From contig JBBEBE010000002.1 of assembly GCA_040882505.1 (NCBI GenBank), forward strand, positions 434,001-498,000: 64,000 bases of DNA. The letters are read 5' to 3'. Position 1 is the stretch's first letter. Each line of letters begins with the position of its first letter. The notes under the pieces are model-generated. The model was given only the letters and a program-made list of their open reading frames with translations. It did not search any database and had not been told where the DNA came from. Below, piece after piece: positions 1-8,516 of the stretch. A program made the position numbers and the translations under genes. The stretch comes from JBBEBE01 sp040882505 (lineage in GTDB: Bacteria > Bacteroidota > Rhodothermia > Balneolales > Balneolaceae).

Positions 1-457
1 CGGATTGCAGCACGGTGTACCTCTGGAGGAGTTCGTGGATGCATTTGTATTCACAAAGTTTGAGCCGAGTGGCATGGTGAATGGCAGTCCGCATGTGAAG
101 ATGACGACCTCGGTGATCGACTATATTTTCCGGGAACTGGCCGTGACGTATCTACAGCGTGACGATCTGGCTCACGTACCACCGGAAGAGATCATGACCC
201 GAAAACTGAGACCGTCTGAAGAGGATGAGTTGGCTCGGGAAGTGGCTCAGCGTGTTCAGTCTCCGGTACGGGAGAAGATTCCTGCAGGGGAAGAGCAAGT
301 GGAAGCGACGGAGACGGATGAGCAAGGTGATTACGATCGAGCAAAACAGATGGGGTATACAGGGGATTCATGTACGGAATGCGGAAGCATGACCATGATT
401 CGCAACGGCACCTGTCTCAAATGTATCACATGTGGCTCTACAACGGGCTGTTCTTGA
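1..457 (+). CDS. nrdJ: B12-dependent (class II) ribonucleotide reductase, C-terminal fragment
   Basis: The gene enters from the left edge, so only about the last 151 residues are seen and the true start is outside the window. The fragment begins with the conserved barrel end (HGVPLEEFVDAFVFTKFEPSG, then HVKMTTSVIDYIFREL). It continues through an acidic, variable linker and ends in a cysteine-rich tail with CTEC and a following CLKCITCG. Class II enzymes of the NrdJ type reduce ribonucleotides using adenosylcobalamin, and the cysteine tail is the usual zinc-ribbon/re-reduction region. The tail is complete and ends in TGA at 455-457. A strong intrinsic terminator follows 28 bp later, so this is the last gene of its transcript. 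Identification rests on the two conserved blocks and the tail, and is secure despite the truncation by the window edge. Confidence 0.93.
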   Translation, partial: GLQHGVPLEEFVDAFVFTKFEPSGMVNGSPHVKMTTSVIDYIFRELAVTYLQRDDLAHVPPEEIMTRKLRPSEEDELAREVAQRVQSPVREKIPAGEEQVEATETDEQGDYDRAKQMGYTGDSCTECGSMTMIRNGTCLKCITCGSTTGCS

Positions 458-485
458 CGAAATAGAGTCGTAAAAAGTAGATAGA

Positions 486-518
486 GGGTACGGTTTCGTT
501 CAACCGTACCCTTTTTTT
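486..518 (+). terminator. Intrinsic terminator of nrdJ
   Basis: A perfect 10-bp stem (486-495 with 502-511) with a 6-nt loop is followed directly by seven T residues (512-518). It lies 28 bp after the nrdJ stop and reads on the plus strand only, because the opposite strand has no U-tract. Confidence 0.95.
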
Positions 519-568
519 ATGTGCAGGAATTCGAAGAGTCAACGGGTTCAGCAGTGAGACAACCAACG

Positions 569-2023
569 TTAGAACGGATAGACTTCGAGATCGATTTGCC
601 AGACAACCGGAAGCAGAAAGTAAACCATGACAGTAATCACAACAATCCCGATGATATTTAGCCAGAAACCAGCTCGGGCCATTTGAGGGATCGTGAGTCG
701 TCCGCTTCCGAATACAACGGCATTGGGTGGTGTCGCAACAGGAAGCATAAATGCAAAAGATGAGGCAATGGCCGCTGCAACCATCAACGCGTAGGGATGA
801 ATCAGAAGAGCGGCTGCCATACTGGCCAGAACGGGCATGAGCATGGTTGAGGTGGCGGTGTTGGATGTAATCTCTGTCAGGAAGAGTGTCAGGGTAGCCA
901 GAGCCAGTAATAGCACCCATAAATGTTGACCTTCAAGAAACATCAACCGTTCGGCAATCCATTCTGCCAAACCGGATGTTGTGAACGAGTGGGCGAGGGC
1001 AAGGCCTCCTCCAAACAAAACCAGAATCCCCCATGGGATGGAAGAGGCCGTTTCCCAATCCAACAGTGCTTCTGAAGAGTCTCTGGAAGGGATCAGGAAC
1101 AACAAGATGGCTCCAGCCATGGCAATGGTCGAATCATTGACAAAAGAGAGAGATTCAACATGTATGAATCCATTCAGGATCCAAGCCGTTGCCATGGTGG
1201 TGAATACAACAAAGATGGTCAACTCCTCTCGACTCATTCGTCCAAGGGCATTCCACTGTCGATCCAGAGCCTCACGCGTCGAATCCATTTGAATGTTTCC
1301 GGGAGGAAATGCGATGAAAACCAAATAGACCCAACTAAAAACCAACATAATCAAGGCGAGGGGCAGGCCGAACAACATCCATCTTCCGAACGAAATGGTC
1401 ACGCCGAAGAGTGTATCGGCGACTCCTGCAAGGACGGTATTGGGGGGCGTCCCGATGATCGTAGCCACTCCACCAATGGAACATGCGTACGCAATTCCCA
1501 ACATGATGGCGATTGAGAAATTGGATGTTCGCCCGGTCGAATTCAGGCCGGGAATTGCGTCGGTCTGTTTGACGACTGCCATCCCGATGGGAACCATCAT
1601 CAAGGCCGTCGCTGTATTACTGACCCACATTGAAAGCAGGGCCGAAGCAGACATGAACCCAAGGATGAGTCGTTTTGGTTCCGTACCGATACATCTGATG
1701 ATCGACAGGGCCAAGCGACGATGAAGATTCCAGCGTTCCATCGTGACGGCAACCAAGAATCCCCCCATGAACAGAAAAATGATCGGGTGTCCATATTGTC
1801 GAGTGACCTCTCCAGCCGGAAGAATGCCGAGTACAGGCAAGAGTACGATAGGCAAGAGCGCAGTCGCTGAAATGGGTATGGCTTCCGTCATCCACCAAAC
1901 CGCCATCCAGACGGCCACAGCTGCCGTTCGCATGGCCAGGGGATCCATGGATTCCGGTACCGGGGAAAGGATCATGATCAAAAAGAGAACCGGGGCAGTG
2001 TAACGTCCGACCGTCTGTATCAT
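569..2023 (-). CDS. DASS/SLC13-family anion (dicarboxylate/sulfate-type) transporter
   Basis: A 484-residue polytopic membrane protein, the normal size for the divalent anion:Na+ symporter family. The two signature SNT motifs are present: SNTATALMMVP at about residue 135 and SNTATSTMLMP at about 387. They are followed by the conserved segment LPVATPPNAVVFGSG near 427. In the family these motifs build the substrate and Na+ sites. The substrate (succinate-like dicarboxylate, sulfate or other) cannot be fixed from sequence alone. The gene lies 41 bp downstream of the bactofilin gene on the same strand, so the two may be co-transcribed, though no functional link is evident. It converges on nrdJ. 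The start at 2021-2023 is the first ATG after a T-rich stretch. Confidence 0.9.
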   Translation of the reverse strand: MIQTVGRYTAPVLFLIMILSPVPESMDPLAMRTAAVAVWMAVWWMTEAIPISATALLPIVLLPVLGILPAGEVTRQYGHPIIFLFMGGFLVAVTMERWNLHRRLALSIIRCIGTEPKRLILGFMSASALLSMWVSNTATALMMVPIGMAVVKQTDAIPGLNSTGRTSNFSIAIMLGIAYACSIGGVATIIGTPPNTVLAGVADTLFGVTISFGRWMLFGLPLALIMLVFSWVYLVFIAFPPGNIQMDSTREALDRQWNALGRMSREELTIFVVFTTMATAWILNGFIHVESLSFVNDSTIAMAGAILLFLIPSRDSSEALLDWETASSIPWGILVLFGGGLALAHSFTTSGLAEWIAERLMFLEGQHLWVLLLALATLTLFLTEITSNTATSTMLMPVLASMAAALLIHPYALMVAAAIASSFAFMLPVATPPNAVVFGSGRLTIPQMARAGFWLNIIGIVVITVMVYFLLPVVWQIDLEVYPF

Positions 2024-2064
2024 GTCATGTCAAAAAAACACTTAACTTGTTGCAGTAATTCAAA

Positions 2065-2643
2065 TTACCAGAAGTGATCGGCAACTTTTCCAGGTGCATC
2101 ACTTCGATCCATCTCGATTTCATCCGTCACCTCTTCCGATGCCTCATCCTTCTGTTTGCGTGCAGTTTTTTTCTCTTTCAGAGGAGAGGAATCTTCTGGT
2201 TTCCCGGAAGAGCCTCCATCCGCTTGGCTCTCTTCCGGATCCTGTGGGTGTCGGCTCAATAGAGGATAATCCTCTTCCAACTCGGCTATTTCGTATCGAT
2301 CCGCTGCCAGCGAATCGACCTGGATATCCGAATGGCAGTATGCCCCCTCTTCAACAATGAGTCCGGACGCGCTGATCGTTCCGCGAAAACGTGCTGTAGA
2401 CGAGAGTGTCACGACCCCTTTCGCCCAAACGGCTCCCTCATACGATCCCTTCAGGACCAGATCCGTTGCTTTGATATTGCCCCGAATGATCGCAGAACTG
2501 TTGAGAACCAATTTCCCGAGACACTCGACATGCTGCAGGATGGTTCCCGAGATGACACATTGAGTCGGAATGGTTACACACACTCCATCGACGACAAATC
2601 CTTCACCCAGAATATTGATCGATGAATGCTGTTGTTTCTCCAT
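2065..2643 (-). CDS. Bactofilin (polymer-forming cytoskeletal protein, DUF583)
   Basis: 192 residues. Residues about 10-115 form the repeating short-strand pattern of the bactofilin beta-helix, with recurrent hydrophobic positions and G-x-I/V turns (for example IRGNIKATDLVLKGSYEGAVW, then FRGTISASGLIVEEGAYC). The C-terminal third is acidic, Ser/Lys-rich and probably disordered. Bactofilins polymerise without nucleotide and commonly localise cell-wall or polar machinery. The gene sits directly downstream of an unusual actin-like ATPase gene on the same strand. That places two cytoskeletal filament formers side by side, separated only by a 125-bp gap holding a strong hairpin. A membrane-targeting N-terminal helix is not obvious. 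Confidence 0.9.
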   Translation of the reverse strand: MEKQQHSSINILGEGFVVDGVCVTIPTQCVISGTILQHVECLGKLVLNSSAIIRGNIKATDLVLKGSYEGAVWAKGVVTLSSTARFRGTISASGLIVEEGAYCHSDIQVDSLAADRYEIAELEEDYPLLSRHPQDPEESQADGGSSGKPEDSSPLKEKKTARKQKDEASEEVTDEIEMDRSDAPGKVADHFW

Positions 2644-2707
2644 GATACGTGATGCACTACAAATGGAACGATTGACAGGATGCAGCCCTGTCTGTCACCG
2701 AAGAGAA

Positions 2708-2750
2708 GACGACAAGACTGGGTTCACGTGAAGAACCCAGTCTTGTCGTC
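2708..2750 (-). terminator. Long perfect hairpin 3' of the actin-like gene (probable terminator or processing element)
   Basis: An 18-bp perfect inverted repeat (2708-2725 with 2733-2750) with a 7-nt loop begins 19 bp after the stop of the actin-like gene on the minus strand. The downstream minus-strand sequence is pyrimidine-rich but has no clean U-run. It could therefore terminate transcription, attenuate read-through into the bactofilin gene, or protect a 3' end. Confidence 0.55.
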
Positions 2751-2768
2751 CATGTCAATCACTCGGAT

Positions 2769-3815
2769 TTAGTAAGAGATGGATTCGTCGCTCTCCTGAT
2801 CACCCTCAAAGACACTGATGGAGGTGTTGGCGTTTCCGATATCGATGCCAACAGCCGCGTCGTGTGAACCACTGATGTCTGCCGAACGAATACAGTAGCC
2901 CCGGCTACTGACCGTTGCAGGATTGGGCGCAACCTCGATATTGACAAATCCGTCAAACTCCTCTTTGAAGTTCTCCACCAATTCGGGGAAGTGTGCACCG
3001 CCACCAATCAAAATGATCGTGTTGGATCGGTTGAAATCATCATCTGTCCAGGTATTTCTCATCAACGGAGAGATCACATCTTTGTAATAGTGTTTGAGCG
3101 CCTCTTTTCGGAGGTCCGTCAAATCGATCCGCTTCCGGTTCAGTATGATGTTTCCTGCCTGGAAAGCGACATCAAACTGCTGTTCTGTCCGCAGACCGAC
3201 ATAATATTTTTTCATCAAGGAGCGCATGGCCCAATCTACAGCATATCGCATACCGCTTGCTGTACCTTCGGTCCGCTGGATGACACCTTTGTCGGTACTG
3301 AGCCCGATTTCGACCGTTCCGTACCCCAGACTGACAAGAAAGAAATTTCCGTTCCGCTTCTCTTCGCCCCGTCGCATGGCGATAATCCCGCCAATCAGTT
3401 CGGGGATGACTTCTACACGATTGATTTGAACCGGTTGAACCACATGTCCATTCCCTCCATAGGTCTTGGCATCATAGGTAATGGATTCCAGTGACGTCAA
3501 GTAGTCAACGGCTGCCTGCTTGTTCAGGTTGATGGTCGAGTAGGGAAACCCGGTTGTGATGACCATCGGCTCTTTGATGTGATTGCTGGCCGTCAGAACC
3601 GCCGATTTGGAGAGTAGTTTGTACTCTAGTTCATCGACCGAATTGTTCATGGCTTTGTGCGGACTCTTGCCCTCTGACAATGCAAGCTCTCCAACGATGT
3701 AGTCCTGATCATCCTCTTGAATTTTGAGACCGGTTAATTGGTTTCTGGCCACATTGACAAGTTCCGGGCCTTGACTCTGAATCAGACTTGGAAATGAGAT
3801 CGTTCGAATTCGCAT
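2769..3815 (-). CDS. ParM-like actin-fold ATPase, apparently circularly permuted
   Basis: 348 residues. The motif order is that of a ParM/Alp-type actin-like ATPase with its first strand pair moved to the end. Residues 6-10 (ISFPS) and 39-45 (YIVGELA) match what normally lies about 20-60 residues into a ParM. ITTGFPY follows at 86-92. VIPELIGG at 136-143 is connect-1-like, VSLGYGTVEIG at 161-171 is phosphate-2-like (with Ser where Asp is usual), and ILIGGGAHFPELV at 268-280 is the adenosine loop. The phosphate-1 loop, normally at the very N-terminus, appears at 322-335 (VGIDIGNANTSISV), just before the stop. An in-frame TAA lies 22-24 nt upstream of the ATG, so no missed N-terminal copy exists. 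No DNA-binding ParR-like partner is adjacent. Its neighbour is a bactofilin gene. A chromosomal cytoskeletal role is inferred, not shown. Confidence 0.8.
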   Translation of the reverse strand: MRIRTISFPSLIQSQGPELVNVARNQLTGLKIQEDDQDYIVGELALSEGKSPHKAMNNSVDELEYKLLSKSAVLTASNHIKEPMVITTGFPYSTINLNKQAAVDYLTSLESITYDAKTYGGNGHVVQPVQINRVEVIPELIGGIIAMRRGEEKRNGNFFLVSLGYGTVEIGLSTDKGVIQRTEGTASGMRYAVDWAMRSLMKKYYVGLRTEQQFDVAFQAGNIILNRKRIDLTDLRKEALKHYYKDVISPLMRNTWTDDDFNRSNTIILIGGGAHFPELVENFKEEFDGFVNIEVAPNPATVSSRGYCIRSADISGSHDAAVGIDIGNANTSISVFEGDQESDESISY

Positions 3816-4034
3816 GGAGGGTCCGTTTCTGTGAGATTATGTATATATATCCGCTTACGTACGGTGTGACCGCGCAGCAGTCTCTGTCTTGAATAGGTAT
3901 TATAATGGTCTCGATAATACAATAATAAACTTTTTTATGAAACCAATCCGACAAGACAAAGGCAATTTTTAATTGTGGGAGGTGATGGTATCTTCTTGAC
4001 AGATCGTCGACAATCGAAAGTCAATATCGCAAAC

Positions 4035-4799
4035 ATGCGTTCCAGATCCTTTTATTTGATTCTCGCCTTTTTATGGATTCCGTTTCATACAAGCCAGGCC
4101 GAACGAATCGACTCGGAGATGTATTTGACTTCAGAACCCGTCCGGATTCTGATTTTCTCCAAAACGGATGGATTTCGTCATGCATCCATAGAACCAGCGA
4201 TTGATGTTGTTCGAACCATGGGGCACACGTATGGATTCGAGGTGGAGGCCACAGAGAATAGTGACTGGTTTACGGAAGAGAGACTGAACCGATACGATGC
4301 TGTCTTTTTCCTCAATACCTCCATGACGCTGTTTAATGATACCCAGCGGGCTGCCTTTGAACAATATATTCGATCCGGTGGCGGGTATATCGGAACACAC
4401 TCTGCCGCGGATTCGGAGTATGATTGGCCGTTTTATGGCGTCCTTGCCGGTGCGTGGTTTAAAAATCATCCACCCGTACAGGAGGGGGAGATTGTTGTGA
4501 AGAACCATTCACACCCTGCAACGGCTGTGTTGCCACCGAGATGGAGAATTGAAGATGAGTGGTATAATTTTCGGGAGCTACCGGAAGGCGTGACCGTATT
4601 GGCAGAGCTGGATACCGAATCCATCGATGGAAGCGAGCACCCCGGATATCATCCGGCCACATGGTATCACGCTGTGGATCAGGGGAGAGCATTTTACACA
4701 GTCATGGGGCATGCCGAATCGACATGGGAACATCCTCATTTTCTGAATCAAATTCTGGGTGCGATCCGCTATGCAACAGGTGTATCCACAGCACCCTGA
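4035..4799 (+). CDS. Exported ThuA-domain protein
   Basis: 254 residues. I chose the ATG at 4035 because it gives a clean signal peptide (MRSRSFYLILAFLWIPFHTSQA); a further upstream ATG at 3975 in the same frame would bury that signal. The mature protein has the ThuA (class-I glutamine-amidotransferase-like) fold: VRILIFSKTDGFRH at its start, YDAVFFLN, GGGYIGTHSAADSEYDW, and AWFKNHPP with later NHSHPAT. Proteins of this family occur with sugar-utilisation enzymes in this group of bacteria, and their catalytic role is not well established. The signal peptide points to the periplasm. The gene stands alone, convergent with ybeY (11 bp between the stops) and divergent from the actin-like gene. 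Confidence 0.85.
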   Translation: MRSRSFYLILAFLWIPFHTSQAERIDSEMYLTSEPVRILIFSKTDGFRHASIEPAIDVVRTMGHTYGFEVEATENSDWFTEERLNRYDAVFFLNTSMTLFNDTQRAAFEQYIRSGGGYIGTHSAADSEYDWPFYGVLAGAWFKNHPPVQEGEIVVKNHSHPATAVLPPRWRIEDEWYNFRELPEGVTVLAELDTESIDGSEHPGYHPATWYHAVDQGRAFYTVMGHAESTWEHPHFLNQILGAIRYATGVSTAP

Positions 4800-4810
4800 A
4801 ACCCGGGTGG

Positions 4811-5317
4811 CTAAGTTTCAGAAGCGTCGAAAGATGATGCACGCCAAATGGACAGGTAAAATTCTTCACGCATCTTCATTCTCTTTTGATCGTCCTCTGT
4901 CTGATCATCATACCCACACAGATGAAGCAGTCCGTGGATGAATACACGACAGAACTCTTCACTTTCCGGGACGCTCCATTCGATTGCTTGTTCCCGGATA
5001 CGGAACGGACTGCAAAAGAGAGACGCCTCCAATTCTGCTGCCCCCTCGTCATGGTAGGGGAATGTGAGGATATCTGTCAGGTGGTTATGCTGCTTGTGAT
5101 CCCGATTCATTCGGATCATCTCGTCGGATGCAATAAAGACCACCTCCAAAAAGGAGAACCGGATATGTTCATGGCGTTCGATTTCAGCAGACAACGAGCT
5201 CAGCTCTGCTTGGGATATCGGAAGGGGTTCATTTGACGGGTTGTAGAGTTCAGGGATGACACGATCGTCCATACGGGCCTCAAATTCCGAGATTGTATCG
5301 CTCAATCTGTCGAGCAT
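4811..5317 (-). CDS. ybeY: Endoribonuclease YbeY (rRNA maturation factor)
   Basis: 168 residues from the ATG at 5317. The diagnostic metal-site block FIHGLLHLCGYDDQTEDD sits near the C-terminus (family pattern H-G-x-L-H-L-x-G-Y-D-H/D), preceded by the conserved TDILTFPYH. YbeY is a single-strand-specific metallo-RNase acting in 16S rRNA 3' maturation and ribosome quality control. The start is uncertain. The long form overlaps the upstream DUF2723 gene by 38 bp. An internal ATG at 5272 leaves a 7-bp gap and has GAGG five bases upstream, so it is at least as likely. The gene is translationally coupled to the DUF2723 gene either way. Confidence 0.9.
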   Translation of the reverse strand: MLDRLSDTISEFEARMDDRVIPELYNPSNEPLPISQAELSSLSAEIERHEHIRFSFLEVVFIASDEMIRMNRDHKQHNHLTDILTFPYHDEGAAELEASLFCSPFRIREQAIEWSVPESEEFCRVFIHGLLHLCGYDDQTEDDQKRMKMREEFYLSIWRASSFDASET

Positions 5318-8264
5318 TTTCTTCCCTTCCCGACGGTAGCTGGATTCGGCCTTGAGTCATTTGCTCAACGGTTTGGGCCAACTCTTCTGCACGTTCTGAA
5401 TGCTCGGAAAGGAACCATACTCTCTGCAGGATGGTAAGCTGACTTACCGAGAACGAGAGATCATTCATCTGCTGTTCGATGCGCCGATCCAATCGGTTCA
5501 ACTCTTGTTGAATCTCTCGAGCAGTCGACGTACGTGCTTGCTGGCGAGCACGTTCCAATTCTCCTTCCGCGCGCATGAGATCTAATTCCACCTTCTCGAG
5601 TCTGTCCAGATCGACCTGCATCCAGTAGAGAATACGCTCTTGTACAAGTGACGTTAAATCAGAGGCACGTTCAAAAGCGCCTGCTCTTGCGTATCGATAC
5701 GCGTATAGAGCCGGCAACGTCCAGTTTCGATTCTCCAGTCGAAACGGAATCAAATCCTCACCGCGAGCGAGCCACTCGGCAGCGTCGTCTGCTCGTCCCT
5801 GACCCAGTCGTGCATCGGCAAGTTGTGTGAATGCATACCGATAGTTCGTGATCATTCGCCGAATGTTCTCGTCCAGGTAGAGATCGGGATGATTCCAATC
5901 TTCAAATCGAAATCGTTCGAGTCTCTGTTGGTGAACATCCGGATCCAGATACCCGAACTCTCCAACGGATCGTTCTTTGGGTACGACACGAAACGCTTTG
6001 CCTTCGTACTGGAAGTATGGCTGGAGATCCAATTGACCGTCTCTGGAGACGGTGTTGGCAAAGTAGACCGGTCGAACCCATCGGTTGTTTTGCAGGATTT
6101 CGAGAACCATCAGATCTTGAACCTGCAAATAGAAACGATCATTTCCGTCCGCTCCACGTCCGGCATACCGGCCTTCAAGATACCACTCGACCGAGCTGTC
6201 CAGTGAATCGACCGGAATGGAGTATGGGGTAGCCATCGCGACTTGATTCGACAGCACCGGATCTTCGATCGTTTCCGGTGTGATTTCATCGGTGAATACA
6301 TTGGAGAGCCAGGCCCGATCAACAGGAATGGAAAGCGTATCCGGTTCATGCAGACTGAGTGCAGAGGTCATCTCGTCGATGTCGGCATCGGTCAACCGAA
6401 TTGGCAGAGGCAATGATTCATGCGTTGTCCGATCCCGGAGCTGCTTGATATACCATGCGGTGTTTAGCAGACTCAAATTGACGACTCGTACATCGGTACG
6501 AACTCTCTCAACCTCCTGAAGATACCAAAGTGGAAAGGTGTCATTGTCTCCATTTGTAAACAGAATGGCATTCTTGTCAACGGATTGAAGAAGGTTCCAG
6601 GCATAATCCCTGGCTACATAGTTGTTGGATCGATCATGACTCGGCCAGTTTTCCATGGCCATCCAGACCGGAAGTGCAAAAAGAAGTGCCCCGAGCAGGC
6701 CGCGCTGTGCCCAACGTGTAGAAGGCAGGTGGGAGGGGATCCGGGAAAGGAGAGCCGTTGCCCCGATTCCGATCCAGATCGAAAAAGCAAAGAAGGAACC
6801 AACGTAGGCGTAATCTCTCTCTCTTGGTTCAAACGGCGTCTGGTTCAGATAGAAAATAATGGCCAGACCCGTCATGATGAACAGGGCAAAGACGGCAAAT
6901 GCACGGTGAGGGTCTTGTCGAACATGCCAATAGAGTCCGATGAGTCCAACCAACAGTGGCAAGAAGTAATAAGCCGAATTGGCAGGATTCTCGCGATGAG
7001 GGCTCTCCCGAAATCCACTGTACCATCCGGCATCCTGAATATCCGAATCCCGTCCGATGAAATTCCATGCGAAATAACGCAGGTACATGTGATTGACCTG
7101 GTAGTGCCAAAAATAGTCCCAATCACTGTCAAACTGAGAATAATACTCCATATGGCGTGGCTGGGCACTGTGCCTTCTGGGTAGAAAGGACTCCTCGTCC
7201 CGATTGATTCGTCCTGTTTCGTTGTCGTACGTCGATCCTATCAGTAGCGGACTTTGTCCGTATTGATCCCGGTTCAAATAGCTGACAAACGCTTCAATGG
7301 TAGAGGGATCGTTTTCGTCAATGGGAGGTTCGGCAATCGATCGAATCAGAATCAGGGCATAACTCGAATATCCAATCAGGATCACGGCGAATCCGATCAT
7401 GATCAAGTTGGCCAGTCTCATGGAATGTTTGTGGGTGTATCGGATCGCAAGAACGAGCAAACCACCAACGATTGCGAAATATCCTCCCGCACCGAGCATC
7501 CCGTACGTCATGTGCTGCATGTTGTCTGCAATGGACGGTATCCAGATGATTGTGACCGGATAGATGGAGAGAAATACGAGAACGGTAACCCCTCCCATGA
7601 TGAAGAAGGAGCGGATTGAAAACGTCCACCTCTTGAAATAGATGATCAATGCGACAAAAAAGATGGTCAAAAGGTTCAACAAGTGTACACCGATTCCCAG
7701 TCCAAAGAGATATGCGATCAGAATCAGCCATCGGTCGGCTTTCGGTTCTTCATGGTCTTTTGCCCAAAGAAGTGCAATCCAGACCACGAGTGCCGTAAAG
7801 AACATGGATGGAGCATACATCTCCGCTTCGACAGCATTGAACCAGTGGGTGTGTGTGAAGATGAATGTGAGTGCCCCGACTAGCGCGCCTCCGTATCCGG
7901 CCAACTGCTGTGAAGGATTCCAGCTTTCCGGCTCTCCCTGCCACTCAGCGAGTAGGCGAATCGTGATCAGATAGAGGAGGAAAATCGTGAATGACGAGGT
8001 GAGAACACTGATCATGTTTACACTCAGGGCGACCCATTCGGGTGGCGAAAACATGGAGAACAGACGTCCCCACAGAGCGAAGAAAGGGGATCCTGGAGGG
8101 TGTGCAATTTGAAGCGTATGAGCAATCGCAATGTATTCGCCCGGATCCCAGAAGCTGGTAGTGGGGGAGACCGTCAGGGTATAGACAATCAATGCTGTGA
8201 GAAACGAGAAACCACCAATGATTCGGTTTTTGATCACGTGTGACGGGTTCAATCGTGTGGTCAT
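5280..8264 (-). CDS. DUF2723-family polytopic membrane protein with a long soluble C-terminal half
   Basis: 994 residues from the ATG at 8264, which has AAGAGA just upstream; a GTG at 8285 would add seven residues. The N-terminal half carries many membrane segments and the family hallmark near the start (TVSPTTSFWDPGEYIAIAHTL, then IAHPPGSPFFALWGRL). This is the Asp-containing loop of the GT-C-like membrane glycosyltransferase superfamily to which DUF2723/TMEM260 proteins are assigned. The second half is soluble. It includes a conserved FTNGDNDTFPLWYLQEVE stretch and, after about residue 800, helical repeats with a glutamine/arginine-rich coiled-coil. Protein O-glycosylation is the family-level suggestion, but the substrate is unknown. 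The gene shares a transcript with ybeY, which it overlaps or nearly abuts. Confidence 0.88.
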   Translation of the reverse strand: MTTRLNPSHVIKNRIIGGFSFLTALIVYTLTVSPTTSFWDPGEYIAIAHTLQIAHPPGSPFFALWGRLFSMFSPPEWVALSVNMISVLTSSFTIFLLYLITIRLLAEWQGEPESWNPSQQLAGYGGALVGALTFIFTHTHWFNAVEAEMYAPSMFFTALVVWIALLWAKDHEEPKADRWLILIAYLFGLGIGVHLLNLLTIFFVALIIYFKRWTFSIRSFFIMGGVTVLVFLSIYPVTIIWIPSIADNMQHMTYGMLGAGGYFAIVGGLLVLAIRYTHKHSMRLANLIMIGFAVILIGYSSYALILIRSIAEPPIDENDPSTIEAFVSYLNRDQYGQSPLLIGSTYDNETGRINRDEESFLPRRHSAQPRHMEYYSQFDSDWDYFWHYQVNHMYLRYFAWNFIGRDSDIQDAGWYSGFRESPHRENPANSAYYFLPLLVGLIGLYWHVRQDPHRAFAVFALFIMTGLAIIFYLNQTPFEPRERDYAYVGSFFAFSIWIGIGATALLSRIPSHLPSTRWAQRGLLGALLFALPVWMAMENWPSHDRSNNYVARDYAWNLLQSVDKNAILFTNGDNDTFPLWYLQEVERVRTDVRVVNLSLLNTAWYIKQLRDRTTHESLPLPIRLTDADIDEMTSALSLHEPDTLSIPVDRAWLSNVFTDEITPETIEDPVLSNQVAMATPYSIPVDSLDSSVEWYLEGRYAGRGADGNDRFYLQVQDLMVLEILQNNRWVRPVYFANTVSRDGQLDLQPYFQYEGKAFRVVPKERSVGEFGYLDPDVHQQRLERFRFEDWNHPDLYLDENIRRMITNYRYAFTQLADARLGQGRADDAAEWLARGEDLIPFRLENRNWTLPALYAYRYARAGAFERASDLTSLVQERILYWMQVDLDRLEKVELDLMRAEGELERARQQARTSTAREIQQELNRLDRRIEQQMNDLSFSVSQLTILQRVWFLSEHSERAEELAQTVEQMTQGRIQLPSGREENARQIERYNLGI

Positions 8265-8516
8265 GGATCTCTTTTTAAATGTCACGGGTGATGGTGAATG
8301 AGCATTTTTCAGTACTCAAGTGCTTCAATGCTCGACATGATTGACGAATCAGTGTTTGATTTCGTATGACTCTTCTCAAATTCAAAGTTGCAAAAAGATA
8401 CCGATTGGAGATCTGAATGCACAACGATTTTGCCTCTACAAGCGGGTTGAGTATCTTTGCGCCGACAGACATGCTCACACGACTTGCCATCGGATATCAA
8501 TGAACGAGATAGAGAT
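8265..8516. other. Divergent intergenic region, 252 bp
   Basis: This is the longest gene-free stretch of the window. It separates the minus-strand DUF2723 gene from the plus-strand sugar dehydrogenase gene and contains the promoter at 8430-8459. No open frame, tRNA or clear structured RNA is visible in it. Confidence 0.6.
8430..8459 (+). promoter_or_regulatory. Bacteroidota-type promoter for the sugar dehydrogenase gene
   Basis: TTG at 8430-8432, a 19-bp spacer and TATCTTTG at 8452-8459 match the TTG-N19-TAnnTTTG consensus of the primary sigma factor in this phylum. It lies about 58 bp upstream of the chosen ATG at 8517 and overlaps the more upstream in-frame start at 8457, which argues against that longer start. 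Confidence 0.75.

Noticed and set aside
2769..3815. The actin-like gene as a plasmid parMRC locus
   Set aside because: No ParR-like gene or centromere-type repeats lie beside it, and the surroundings are ordinary chromosomal housekeeping genes.
8457..8516. Longer start for the sugar dehydrogenase
   Set aside because: It overlaps the predicted promoter box and would place 20 polar residues ahead of the lipoprotein signal.
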